From contig JAZUIY010000016.1 of assembly GCA_045642465.1 (NCBI GenBank), positions 186,001 to 250,000 on the forward strand: a DNA stretch of 64,000 nucleotides. Reading direction: 5' to 3'. A model generated the notes under the pieces. It was given only the letters and a program-made list of their open reading frames with translations, was not told the DNA's origin and did not search any database. The DNA is from RUG420 sp045642465 (GTDB lineage Bacteria > Bacillota > Clostridia > Oscillospirales > Acutalibacteraceae). Of this stretch, positions 33,598 to 41,866 are shown piece after piece (position 1 is the first letter of the stretch; the number at the start of each line of letters is the position of its first letter). Made by a program: the position numbers and the translations under genes.

Positions 33598-34903
33598 AAA
33601 GATTCTTTCTGTCCTCTTGGCCATTGCCGTTAGTTTTTCTTTCTTTGCTGCCGTTCCAAACATTAACTTTGCAGCTGCCTTAACCCAAAAGGAAGTAGAT
33701 GCAAAAGTAGCAGCCTTGGACGAACAGATTGAAAAGTACGAGGAACAGATTAAGAAAAACAACGAAAAGAAATCCGAAGCCAAAGAAACGGCAGACGATA
33801 TTCAGGCTGAAATTGATGTTTACCAAAGAAAGATCAATGCGGTTCAGTCGAAAATCAACGTGCTGGATTCTCAGATTACCAGCATGAACTCCAAGATTAA
33901 CCGCTTGGAAAAAACCATTAATGAACTGCAGGCTTCCATTCAACAGCAGGAAGATACCATTTCGGAAACCCAGAGCAAAATGGCTGCCCGTATGCGTGCT
34001 ATTTATCTTTCCGGTAACGTTTCCAATTTGGAATTGATTTTAGAAGCCAACAATTTTAAGCAGCTCATTAACCGCTTAGAATTAATTGCCCGTCTGGCCC
34101 GCAATGACCATGACTTAATTTCCACCCTGCAAGTCCAGGTAGACAAAGTAAAACAGCAGGAACATGAATTGGCCAAGGAAGAAGCCGAAGTCCAGACCAG
34201 CAAACAGATTATTGAACAGTCCAAGTCCGAACAAGAAGCTGCCAAGGCAGAAATAGTAAAGGACAAATCTGTGGTAGATGCCAAGAAGAAAACCTTGGAT
34301 AACTACATTGATGGACTGGATGAAGACAATGCCGAACTTCGTAGAAATGTAGCAGAAGCCCGTCAGCAACAGCAGGCCTTCATGAACTCCTTGAATGCCC
34401 AGGTATCCGCTCAGGGTTCCCGCGGTTCCGGTAAAGCCAACGGTACTATGGTTTGGCCGGTACCTTACGGTGATTCTTACATTTCTTCCGGTTATGGTAA
34501 CCGTACCGTAAACGGCTATTCCAGCTTCCACTATGGTATTGATATTACCCGTGGCGGCGCAGATCAGTGGACCACCGCTGTAGTAGCTGCTGACTCCGGT
34601 ACCATTATTATTGCTTCCAACGCCTGCTCCCATAACTACAGAAAGTCCAGTTCTTGTGGCTGTAACGGTGGTTATGGTAACTACGTTGTAATCGATAACG
34701 GTAACGGTCTTCATATCTACAATGCCCATCTGTACAGAGCTACCGTTAGCGTTGGCCAGCACGTCAGCGCCGGTCAGCAGATTGGTATTTTGGGTTGTAC
34801 CGGATATTCCACCGGTCCACACCTTCACTTTGAAATCCGTGTTAACGACGGTTCTTCCAGATCCGCTGCTGCACGAAACCCGCTGAACTACGTTAGTCAC
34901 TAA
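33584..34903 (+). CDS. EnvC-like murein hydrolase, M23 peptidase domain
   Basis: This 439-residue exported protein has a signal peptide (about 1-31), a long coiled coil (about 35-270) and a C-terminal lysostaphin-type M23 domain. The metal and catalytic residues are present (FHYGID near 316, HLHFE near 413), so it may be an active endopeptidase, unlike EnvC of E. coli. A Cys-rich insert, SNACSHNYRKSSSCGCNGG, interrupts the domain. The start at 33584 follows AGGAGGG and overlaps ftsX by 14 bases. The context implies activation by FtsEX, as for PcsB and CwlO-type enzymes. Confidence 0.9.
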   Translation: MKHTKKILSVLLAIAVSFSFFAAVPNINFAAALTQKEVDAKVAALDEQIEKYEEQIKKNNEKKSEAKETADDIQAEIDVYQRKINAVQSKINVLDSQITSMNSKINRLEKTINELQASIQQQEDTISETQSKMAARMRAIYLSGNVSNLELILEANNFKQLINRLELIARLARNDHDLISTLQVQVDKVKQQEHELAKEEAEVQTSKQIIEQSKSEQEAAKAEIVKDKSVVDAKKKTLDNYIDGLDEDNAELRRNVAEARQQQQAFMNSLNAQVSAQGSRGSGKANGTMVWPVPYGDSYISSGYGNRTVNGYSSFHYGIDITRGGADQWTTAVVAADSGTIIIASNACSHNYRKSSSCGCNGGYGNYVVIDNGNGLHIYNAHLYRATVSVGQHVSAGQQIGILGCTGYSTGPHLHFEIRVNDGSSRSAAARNPLNYVSH

Positions 34904-34923
34904 GCGGAAAAAGACAAAAAGAA

Positions 34924-34951
34924 AAGCCACTCCAAAAGGAGTGGCTTTTTT
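34924..34951. terminator. Bidirectional intrinsic terminator
   Basis: AAGCCACTCC / GGAGTGGCTT with AAAA loop, T run to the right and A run to the left. It lies between convergent M23 and gntR genes. Confidence 0.88.
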
Positions 34952-34958
34952 AATTTTG

Positions 34959-35681
34959 TTAACCCAAGAATGGGAACTCTAATACGTGAGTAGGGAAGAT
35001 AACGTGAGCATAATAAATAGGCTCTTCAATACCTTCAACGTACATCCAACGGTCTAATACAACGACCTTTTCTTCCTTTTTGATATTCAGGATGATCATT
35101 TCTTCTGCAGATGGGCTACGGACGAACATGTCATTGGTCATCTTGTTAATTGGCACTTCCATGTAAGTCAGCAGGTTGTGGGAAATGGAATCCCCAATGG
35201 CGTCTTTGTCCAGTCGGGAATAAGCGAAGTTGGAATAATAGTTGTCTTCTACTGCCAGTGGGGTATTGCCAGATTTACGAAGACGGGAAATGCAGTAAAC
35301 TTCGGTGCCGATGTCCCAGCCTTTCAGCAAAGATTCGTCCTGTTCCAAAACAACCATTTTGTCGTGCTTCAGCACGTCGTTGTTTTCAGAAATACCCATG
35401 TTCTTTAAGTTGAAGCTCAAAGAAATGAATGGCTCCAGTCCATAGTGGTTGCTGCGCTTGGATACGAAGGTACCCACGCCCTGACGCTTATAAATGGTGC
35501 CTTCGTGTTCCAACTGTGCCAAAGCAGCACGGACGGTAGCACGGCCTACGCCCAGTTCATCCATTAACTGGAATTCGGTTGGCAACTTAGAATCTGCAGG
35601 ATATTCACCGGAAATAATTAACTTTGTAATATGATCCTTTACGTAGGAGTAAAGGGTAGGAGAATTGTCTCTTTTAGCCAT
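34959..35681 (-). CDS. GntR/HutC family transcriptional regulator
   Basis: This 240-residue regulator has an N-terminal winged helix (KLPTEFQLMDELGVGRATVRAALAQLEHEG) and a C-terminal UTRA ligand domain (about 85-240), placing it in the HutC subgroup. The start is at 35681 behind GAGGAG; an extension to 35762 runs into the promoter and is rejected. It follows tetR on the same strand but has its own promoter. A 12-base motif in that promoter recurs in the alcohol dehydrogenase promoter at 41776, which suggests autoregulation and a shared target. Confidence 0.85.
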   Translation of the reverse strand: MAKRDNSPTLYSYVKDHITKLIISGEYPADSKLPTEFQLMDELGVGRATVRAALAQLEHEGTIYKRQGVGTFVSKRSNHYGLEPFISLSFNLKNMGISENNDVLKHDKMVVLEQDESLLKGWDIGTEVYCISRLRKSGNTPLAVEDNYYSNFAYSRLDKDAIGDSISHNLLTYMEVPINKMTNDMFVRSPSAEEMIILNIKKEEKVVVLDRWMYVEGIEEPIYYAHVIFPTHVLEFPFLG

Positions 35682-35733
35682 GTTAGTACTCCTCACACTA
35701 TTGTTCTGTTTTTTCGGATGTTTGGTATTTCCA

Positions 35734-35762
35734 ATTGTAGTGAATGTCCGAACAAATTGCAA
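35734..35762 (-). promoter_or_regulatory. Promoter of gntR with candidate operator
   Basis: On the minus strand TTGCAA (35757-35762), 17 bases, TACAAT (35734-35739). The spacer holds TTGTTCGGACAT (35744-35755). A second TTCGGA/TCCGAA half pair (35713-35718 and 35747-35752) flanks the -10. Confidence 0.6.
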
Positions 35763-35788
35763 GGTTTTTTTTCAGACTGGAACATTTG

Positions 35789-36364
35789 TTACTTTTCTTC
35801 TTTTTCCAGCAACTCCTGGGTCAGCTGTGTCATGCCCTGAATGAAGGCTTCTTTGTCAAAATCCGGCGTCTTCAAAGCGGACTGGATAACAATGCCGTCC
35901 ATGAGGAGCACCAATTGCCATGCTAAGGTTTCTGCAGAAGGGCCGTCCAGTCGTTCTGCAATTTTGGCAGCAATGACACTTTGGAATTCCTTGTAACGGG
36001 AAATGATCATGTTCCGCAGGGCGTCGTTGCCCAGGCAGCCATTGTAAATAACATGGATTCTGTCCATGGGTTCTTCGGAACCGCACTCTAAGAAATACAT
36101 GACAAGGCGATGCAGTGAGGTATCTTTATCCTTGTTGTCGACCCAGTCAAATAAGTCTTTTTTACGCTGGTCCAAATGTTGGTTTACCAGGTCTATTAGA
36201 ATATCTTCTTTGGCTTTATAATAGTAGTAAAGAGTCCCTTTGGAGATGCCGGCAGTGCTGGCAATACTGGCCAGGGAAATGGAGTCCATGGACTGGGTTT
36301 CCAGCAAACATTCCGTGGCTTCCATGATTTTTTCTCTTACGTTGTCCTTCCGGGGAGCGGCCAT
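35789..36364 (-). CDS. TetR/AcrR family transcriptional repressor
   Basis: This 191-residue TetR-type regulator has an N-terminal helix-turn-helix SLASIASTAGISKGTLYYYYKAKEDI near residues 30-55 and a helical ligand domain. GAGGTGA precedes the ATG. It is divergent from the flavoprotein operon. A perfect 26-base palindrome lies between them, covering its own -35 and the start region of the operon, so it very likely represses both. The effector is unknown. Confidence 0.9.
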   Translation of the reverse strand: MAAPRKDNVREKIMEATECLLETQSMDSISLASIASTAGISKGTLYYYYKAKEDILIDLVNQHLDQRKKDLFDWVDNKDKDTSLHRLVMYFLECGSEEPMDRIHVIYNGCLGNDALRNMIISRYKEFQSVIAAKIAERLDGPSAETLAWQLVLLMDGIVIQSALKTPDFDKEAFIQGMTQLTQELLEKEEK

Positions 36365-36399
36365 AAAAAATCACCTCTGTTTTTCGTCAATTCGGTACA

Positions 36400-36428
36400 T
36401 TGACTTTGTACCTCCATAATACTATAAT
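36400..36428 (+). promoter_or_regulatory. Promoter of the flavoprotein operon
   Basis: TTGACT (36400-36405), 17 bases, TATAAT (36423-36428). An inverted repeat GGTACA-N7-TGTACC (36394-36412) encloses the -35 and may be a second regulator site. Confidence 0.8.
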
Positions 36429-36444
36429 TAATACAGTCGGTCAA
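36416..36444 (-). promoter_or_regulatory. Promoter of tetR
   Basis: On the minus strand TTGACC (36439-36444), 17 bases, TATTAT (36416-36421). The -35 lies inside the palindrome at 36432-36457. Confidence 0.6.
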
Positions 36445-36457
36445 ATGACCGACTGTA
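36432..36457. promoter_or_regulatory. Putative TetR operator, perfect palindrome
   Basis: Arms TACAGTCGGTCA and TGACCGACTGTA, 12 bases each, are separated by AA. The site begins three bases after the operon -10 and covers the tetR -35, as expected for a repressor blocking both promoters. Confidence 0.8.
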
Positions 36458-36501
36458 CAAATTTTGGATGAAAATTTTGACATATAGAGAGGGTGCTCGA
36501 A

Positions 36502-38211
36502 ATGGCTGACATTAAAAAAATGCAGAAACAGTTGGCCAAACTGTATGGTGACCGCGTTCAGGTAACCCTGGACGGGGACATAATCCGAGTTACCGGGGAA
36601 CTGGATACATGGGAGGATATCTTGAAGGCTTGCAACACCTGTGCAACCAAAAAGAGCAAGATCCATGTAGTCAATGACATCAAACTGAAGAATGCAGAAC
36701 CTGTTCCGGTTCGCACTCCGTTGGTTCAGGACAATGCCATTGATGGTGCCACCCCTGACGTACTCGTTATTGGCGGCGGTATTTCCGGCTGTGCCATTGC
36801 CCGTGAACTGTCCAAGTACGACTTGGATATTTTGCTGGTAGAAAAAGAACCGGACTTTGCAATGCAGGCCTCCGGCCGCAACGACGGGGAAGTCCACGTC
36901 GGTGTTGACCTGAGTCTGGGAAGTCTCAAGCAGAAGTACGTACTTCTTGGAAACCGTATGTACGGAGACGTTTGCAAGGAACTTGACGTACCATTCCGCC
37001 GCATTGGCCAGTACGCCGGCTTCACCCAGGCTTGGATGTTGCCACTGGTTGCTTGTTTGGTAGCTTACCGTAGATTCCATGATGGTGTCACCGATGCTAC
37101 CATTGAACTGAGAAAGAAAATGCTGGAGAAGAATCCTGGATTTAACCCAGAATTCAAATTCGCCATGTATAATGAATTGGCAGGAATTGTTTCTCCATAT
37201 AATATGACCATTGCTTATGCTGAAAACGCAGCACAGAATGGCGCTAAGATGTCTCTTGACACCATGGTTCAGGATATGGACTTGGAAGACGGCGTCATTA
37301 AGGCAGTTAAGACCAACCGTGGTACCGTTTACCCGAAGATGGTTATCAATGCCGCCGGCGTGTTTGCCGATGACATTGCAGAACTTGCCGGTGACCGGTT
37401 CTACAGCATCCACCCACGTCGTGGTACTGACACCATTCAGGACGTGAAGAGTGGTAACATTGTAGACACGGTTGCCTCTATTCAGCTCATTAACAAAGAA
37501 CGCTTTACCTCTCACTCCAAGGGCGGCGGCATTATGAAGACCGTTCACGGCAACATTCTTGCGGGCCCAGATGCAGTAGAGTGCAGAGAAAAGGAAGACT
37601 ACGCTACTAGACCGGAAAGCGTAGCCGGCATCTATAAGAAGCAGAAACAGACCGTTCCTGCCGCCAGCGAACGAGATATCATTACTTACTTTACCGGTGT
37701 TCGTGCTCCAACCTTTGAAGAAGACTTCGTTTTGGAATGGGGCCGCAAGTGCAAGAACATGTACCACGCCGGCGGTATTCAGTCTCCTGGTATTACTGCT
37801 GCACCTGCCTTTGCCAAAGACATTGCAAAGGAAGTTGCAGGGAAAATGAAGGCTGCTGAAAAGCCAGATTACAACCCAATCCGCAAGGGCATTCCGGAAG
37901 TCAATAAGATGAGTCCGGAAGACCGTGCAAAACTCATCCAGGAGAATCCGGATTACGGTGTTATCATTTGCCGTTGTGAAGAAATTTCCAAGGGTGAAAT
38001 TATTGACGCCCTCAATTCTCCATACTGCCCACCAACCGTAGACGCTGTGAAAAAACGTGTCCGTCCGGGTATGGGCCGCTGCCAGGGTGGTTTCTGCAGC
38101 CCACTGGTAACCAAGATTATTGCCGAACACGAAGGCATTGACCTTGCTGATGTTAAAAAGACCAACGCTCAGTCCGTCGTTCTTTACGGCGAGACCAAGG
38201 AGGGTAAATAA
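36502..38211 (+). CDS. GlpA-like FAD oxidoreductase with BFD-type [2Fe-2S] domain
   Basis: This 569-residue protein has the start at 36502 behind AGAGAGGG. Residues 1-65 form a small alpha-beta part resembling a BON domain, unusual here. A DAO-type FAD domain follows (VLVIGGGISGCAIARELS near residue 90). It contains SGRNDGEVHVG where glycerol-3-phosphate dehydrogenases usually have a Ser-Lys-Ala-Asn stretch. The C-terminal BFD-like domain has cysteines in ICRCEE and GRCQGGFC that should bind an iron-sulfur cluster. It forms an operon with a second flavoprotein and a DUF1667 protein, the same trio as the anaerobic GlpABC-like sets of Clostridia and Thermotoga. The substrate may be glycerol 3-phosphate or another hydroxy compound. 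Confidence 0.8.
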   Translation: MADIKKMQKQLAKLYGDRVQVTLDGDIIRVTGELDTWEDILKACNTCATKKSKIHVVNDIKLKNAEPVPVRTPLVQDNAIDGATPDVLVIGGGISGCAIARELSKYDLDILLVEKEPDFAMQASGRNDGEVHVGVDLSLGSLKQKYVLLGNRMYGDVCKELDVPFRRIGQYAGFTQAWMLPLVACLVAYRRFHDGVTDATIELRKKMLEKNPGFNPEFKFAMYNELAGIVSPYNMTIAYAENAAQNGAKMSLDTMVQDMDLEDGVIKAVKTNRGTVYPKMVINAAGVFADDIAELAGDRFYSIHPRRGTDTIQDVKSGNIVDTVASIQLINKERFTSHSKGGGIMKTVHGNILAGPDAVECREKEDYATRPESVAGIYKKQKQTVPAASERDIITYFTGVRAPTFEEDFVLEWGRKCKNMYHAGGIQSPGITAAPAFAKDIAKEVAGKMKAAEKPDYNPIRKGIPEVNKMSPEDRAKLIQENPDYGVIICRCEEISKGEIIDALNSPYCPPTVDAVKKRVRPGMGRCQGGFCSPLVTKIIAEHEGIDLADVKKTNAQSVVLYGETKEGK

Positions 38212-39489
38212 ATGAAAACAACCGATATTTTGGTAATCGGTGGCGGCCCTGCCGGTTTGGCAGCTGCCATTGAGGCCCACAAGAAAGGCGCCAAAGTACT
38301 GCTGGTAGAACGTGAAGACCGTCTCGGCGGTATTTTGAAGCAGTGCATTCATGACGGCTTTGGCTTGGTTCGTTTCGGGGAAAAGCTGTCCGGCCCGGAA
38401 TATGCCGAACGCTTCATTGACGAATTTAAGGAACTGGGCATTGAAGCCATGACCCTGACCTTTGTTACATCCGTAAAGAAGGTAGACGACGGTTATGATG
38501 TTCTGCTGGTAAACGTAGAAGGGGTAACCGAACTGCATTGCCAGTCCATTATTCTGGCAACCGGTTGTCGTGAACGTACCGCAAAGCAGGTATTCATTCA
38601 CGGTACCCGTCCTGCCGGTGTATTTACCGCAGGTACTGCACAGCACTTCATCAACTTGCTTGGCCAAATGCCAACCAAGAAATGTGTTATTTTAGGCTCC
38701 GGCGACATCGGCCTCATTATGGCACGCCGCCTGACCTTAGAAGGGGCCGAAGTAGTTGGTGTATACGAAGTAATGCCAACCCCATCCGGCTTAACCCGTA
38801 ATATCCATCAGTGCCTCAACGACTACAACATTCCACTGTACCTGTCTCACACCGTTACCCGTGTCTTCGGGGACGACCGTCTGACCGCAGTAGAAATTGC
38901 CCAGGTTGACGACAAACTGCAGCCAATTAAGGGCACGGAACAGATTATTGACTGTGACGCTCTCATCCTTTCCGTAGGTCTTATCCCGGAAAATGAAATT
39001 GCAGAAAACCTTGGCGTAGCCATTGACCCACGGACCAAGGGCCCACTTTGTGACGAAACATTGATGACTTCCGTTCCGGGCATCTTCTCCTGTGGCAATG
39101 CACTTCATGTAAACGACTTGGTAGACTACGTTTCTGAATCCGCTGAAACTGCCGGTGCCGCTGCTGCTGCCTATGTAGCAGGGGAAAAGGCCAAGAAGAG
39201 CCTGGCTCCGCTGGAAGCAGCCGATGGCGTTTCCTACATTGTTCCGCAGAACGTAGATATCAATGGTGACATTAAAGAAACCATTGTTTACTTCCGTTCC
39301 AGAGCCGTTGTCAACGGTGCTACCTTCCGCATTTATGCAGAAGATGCCGGAGACAAGCGGGTCGTGGTAGAGAAGAAATATGCTTTCCTTCGCCCACCGG
39401 AAATGGAAAAACTCGTAGTAGATTTCACTGCTGCTGATTTGAAACCGGGCAGCAAACTCTATGCAGAAATCGAGGTGAAGAACAAATGA
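38212..39489 (+). CDS. FAD-dependent pyridine nucleotide-type oxidoreductase
   Basis: This 425-residue flavoprotein has an FAD motif at the start (DILVIGGGPAGLAAAIEA) and a second, NAD(P)-type Rossmann motif near residue 160 (CVILGSGDIGLIMARRL). It resembles the partner flavoprotein of GlpA-like enzymes and the sarcosine oxidase alpha/TrxR group. No CxxC redox pair of thioredoxin reductase is evident; CRERTAK is the conserved GCRE stretch. GGAGG precedes the ATG directly after the previous stop, and the end overlaps the DUF1667 start by four bases. It probably shuttles electrons between the first flavoprotein and NAD or another carrier. Confidence 0.82.
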   Translation: MKTTDILVIGGGPAGLAAAIEAHKKGAKVLLVEREDRLGGILKQCIHDGFGLVRFGEKLSGPEYAERFIDEFKELGIEAMTLTFVTSVKKVDDGYDVLLVNVEGVTELHCQSIILATGCRERTAKQVFIHGTRPAGVFTAGTAQHFINLLGQMPTKKCVILGSGDIGLIMARRLTLEGAEVVGVYEVMPTPSGLTRNIHQCLNDYNIPLYLSHTVTRVFGDDRLTAVEIAQVDDKLQPIKGTEQIIDCDALILSVGLIPENEIAENLGVAIDPRTKGPLCDETLMTSVPGIFSCGNALHVNDLVDYVSESAETAGAAAAAYVAGEKAKKSLAPLEAADGVSYIVPQNVDINGDIKETIVYFRSRAVVNGATFRIYAEDAGDKRVVVEKKYAFLRPPEMEKLVVDFTAADLKPGSKLYAEIEVKNK

Positions 39490-39842
39490 CACAGACCATC
39501 GTATGTATTACCTGCCCAAGAGGCTGCACCATGCAGGTGGAAAAGGTAGATGACCAGATTACCGTAACCGGTAACGGCTGTAAGCGTGGGGAACAGTTTG
39601 CCATTAACGAACTGACCAACCCAATGAGAACCATTTGTTCTACCGTAAAGACCGCTTTCAAAGAAGCACCGGTACTTCCATGCCGTGTTTCTTCCGATAT
39701 CCCGAAGGACAAGATTTTTGATGTCATGAAGGAAATCAATCAAATTACCGTATCTGAAAAATTGGGAAGAGGGGACGTTATTATCAAAGACGTTCTGGGC
39801 CTTGGCGTAGATGTCATTGCCACTTCCGACTTACTGAAATAA
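39486..39842 (+). CDS. DUF1667 protein (cysteine-rich redox partner)
   Basis: This 118-residue protein has an N-terminal CITCPRGC motif and a later NGCKRG cysteine, then MRTICSTVK. It belongs to DUF1667, regularly encoded after the two flavoproteins of GlpABC-like operons. The cysteines suggest an iron-sulfur or metal site and an electron-transfer role, so far inferred. It overlaps the preceding gene (ATGA) and is followed 18 bases later by the FAD oxidase. Confidence 0.82.
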   Translation: MTQTIVCITCPRGCTMQVEKVDDQITVTGNGCKRGEQFAINELTNPMRTICSTVKTAFKEAPVLPCRVSSDIPKDKIFDVMKEINQITVSEKLGRGDVIIKDVLGLGVDVIATSDLLK

Positions 39843-39860
39843 GAAAAGGAGATTAATAAA

Positions 39861-41621
39861 ATGGGCTACAAACCATATGAAGGCTTTGAACCAAAGTGGA
39901 TCAAAACCGCAGCACCAAAAGACTCTTATCGTTCTATTTTCCGTTGGGGCGATCCAGAACACTTCAAGTTCCCAAAGGAATCCCTTTACAATTTAATGAA
40001 GGACAGAATTGACCTTCATGATGAAGAATTAACCGATTTCGTATGTGACCCAGGTTTGGATCCTGTAGACCTTGGCCCTGACTATGCACCAAAGATGGCT
40101 GAAGAACATGTAGAATTCTTCAAGAGCATCTATGGTGACCAGTGGTCTCAGTCCGACTATGACCGTCTGTCCGTAGCCTTCGGCCAGACCGCATACGACC
40201 TTTATAGAGTACGTGAACATCAGTGGGATTCCCTTCCTGATATCGTTCTTTATCCAGCAACTGCTGAACAGATTGAAAAGACCGTAGCTTACTGCGCAGA
40301 AAAGAAGATTCCTCTCTACGTATACGGCGGCGGTTCTTCCGTAACCCGTGGTGTAGAACCGGTTAAGGGCGGTGTTTCCCTTGACATGAGACGTAACTAC
40401 AACAAGGTTCTCAACTTCAACGAAACCGACCAGACCATTACCGTTCAGACCGGTATGTCCGGCCCAGATTTGGAAAAGCATTTGAACAATGCTATGACCG
40501 AATTCGGTGCAAAGAGAAACTACACCTGTGGCCATTTCCCACAGTCTTATGAATATTCTTCCGTAGGCGGCTGGGTAGTAACCCGCGGCTCCGGCCAGAA
40601 CTCCACCTACTACGGTTGTATCTCCGACATGGTTATGCAGCAGAAGTATGCCACTCCTCGTGGACCAATCCTTACTTCTCCATATCCACGTGAAGCAACC
40701 GGTCCAAACCTGAACCAGATCATGATGGGTTCCGAAGGTACCTTTGGTGTTCTCACTGAAGTAACCCTCAAGGTAAGAAGATATATGCCGGAAAACCGTT
40801 TCCGCTTCTCCTATATCTTCAAGAACTGGGACGATGCTATGGACTTTGCCCGTGAATGCATGCAGTCCGAAGCTGGTTTCTCTTCTGTATTCCGTCTTTC
40901 CGACCCAGAAGAAACCAACATGATGCTCCGTCTTTACAACGTAGACGAAACCCCGGCACAGCCACTGCTTGAAAAGCTGGGCTACAAGGACATGGAACGC
41001 TGCCTGTTCTTGGGCTTCACCGAAGGTGAAAAGGGCTATGCTAAGAACGTTTACAAAAACATTTTGAAGATTGCTATTAAGCACCACGCTATCCCACTGA
41101 CCGGCGCTGTTTGCAAGGGTTGGGAAAAGGGCCGTTTCGATGACCCATACATGCGTGACTCTCTCCAGGACTTCGGTGTTATCATCGATACCATGGAATG
41201 CTGCGTAAACTGGTCCAATATGAAGCAGGTATGGTCTGACGTACGTAAGGTTTGCCACGCTCGTCCAAACACCGTAGTAACCACTCATATGTCTCACTGC
41301 TACCCACAGGGTGCAAACCTGTACTTCATCTTCATCACCAAGTGTGACAACGCTGCTGACTTCAAGGCATATCATGCTACCATTCTGGATGCAATCCAGA
41401 AGTCCGGCGCCGCTATGTCTCACCATCACGGTATTGGTAAGCTCTTCGCTCCATGGCTGGAAGCTTCCCTTGGTGAAAACGAATTTGGCGTATTCAGAGT
41501 ACTGAAGGATTACTTCGACCCAGACTACACCATGAACCCGGGCGGCACCATTGGCTTGGACGTACCGGAAGAAGAAAGACGTAAGTTCAGAAACGGTAAC
41601 CGTGACTGCAAAAACGACTAA
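39861..41621 (+). CDS. FAD-binding oxidase, alkyl-DHAP synthase-like
   Basis: This 586-residue VAO-type flavoprotein has an FAD_binding_4 domain (about 125-310; YVYGGGSSVTRGVEP and MGSEGTFGVLTEV) and a C-terminal cap with SHHHGIGK near residue 520. That triple histidine motif is characteristic of alkyldihydroxyacetonephosphate synthase and not of D-lactate dehydrogenases, which it otherwise resembles. An N-terminal region of about 120 residues opens with KPYEGFEPKW. AAAAGGAG precedes the ATG. The enzyme may act on ether-glycerol or 2-hydroxy acid substrates; the choice is open. It is the last gene before a terminator. Confidence 0.8.
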   Translation: MGYKPYEGFEPKWIKTAAPKDSYRSIFRWGDPEHFKFPKESLYNLMKDRIDLHDEELTDFVCDPGLDPVDLGPDYAPKMAEEHVEFFKSIYGDQWSQSDYDRLSVAFGQTAYDLYRVREHQWDSLPDIVLYPATAEQIEKTVAYCAEKKIPLYVYGGGSSVTRGVEPVKGGVSLDMRRNYNKVLNFNETDQTITVQTGMSGPDLEKHLNNAMTEFGAKRNYTCGHFPQSYEYSSVGGWVVTRGSGQNSTYYGCISDMVMQQKYATPRGPILTSPYPREATGPNLNQIMMGSEGTFGVLTEVTLKVRRYMPENRFRFSYIFKNWDDAMDFARECMQSEAGFSSVFRLSDPEETNMMLRLYNVDETPAQPLLEKLGYKDMERCLFLGFTEGEKGYAKNVYKNILKIAIKHHAIPLTGAVCKGWEKGRFDDPYMRDSLQDFGVIIDTMECCVNWSNMKQVWSDVRKVCHARPNTVVTTHMSHCYPQGANLYFIFITKCDNAADFKAYHATILDAIQKSGAAMSHHHGIGKLFAPWLEASLGENEFGVFRVLKDYFDPDYTMNPGGTIGLDVPEEERRKFRNGNRDCKND

Positions 41622-41636
41622 TCTTTTTTAAACAAG

Positions 41637-41675
41637 AGACCCCCACATCGCCTCGGCAATGTAGGGGTCTTTTTT
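41637..41675 (+). terminator. Intrinsic terminator of the flavoprotein operon
   Basis: AGACCCC-CACAT / ATGT-AGGGGTCT with a ten-base loop and TTTTT. Confidence 0.8.
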
Positions 41676-41775
41676 GCCAAAATGCCCTATGAAGAAAGGG
41701 AAAAAAGTGAATTATAGTATAAAGCGCTGAAATTTCAAAAAATGGCAAAAACCGTAAAACAAACTGTACGAAAAA

Positions 41776-41795
41776 TTGTTCGAACATGATATAAT
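41776..41795 (+). promoter_or_regulatory. Putative alcohol dehydrogenase promoter with palindromic operator
   Basis: TATAAT at 41790-41795 is preceded by TTGTTCGAACAT (41776-41787), whose core TGTTCGAACA is a perfect palindrome. No good -35 is seen at the right distance, which suggests an activator or strong dependence on the site. The same 12-mer with one change lies in the gntR promoter. Confidence 0.45.
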
Positions 41796-41866
41796 TCCTC
41801 TGTTAAGTTTCGGTTTCCCAAATAGAACCAGACGTTTCTAATCTAATTTTTTTGGAGGACATTTAC

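Noticed and set aside
36477..36482. TTGACA just upstream of the GlpA-like gene
   Set aside because: Only 20 bases before the ATG, with no room for a -10 and leader; the promoter at 36400-36428 is far better.
36337..38667. 776-codon open frame on the minus strand
   Set aside because: It lies antisense to the GlpA-like flavoprotein gene and tetR promoter region, has no ribosome site and its translation is Asn/Val/Phe-rich without any family motif. It reflects codon bias of the real gene.
40029..41429. 466-codon open frame on the minus strand
   Set aside because: Antisense to the FAD oxidase, whose FAD and HHH motifs are clear; no start signals or recognisable protein.
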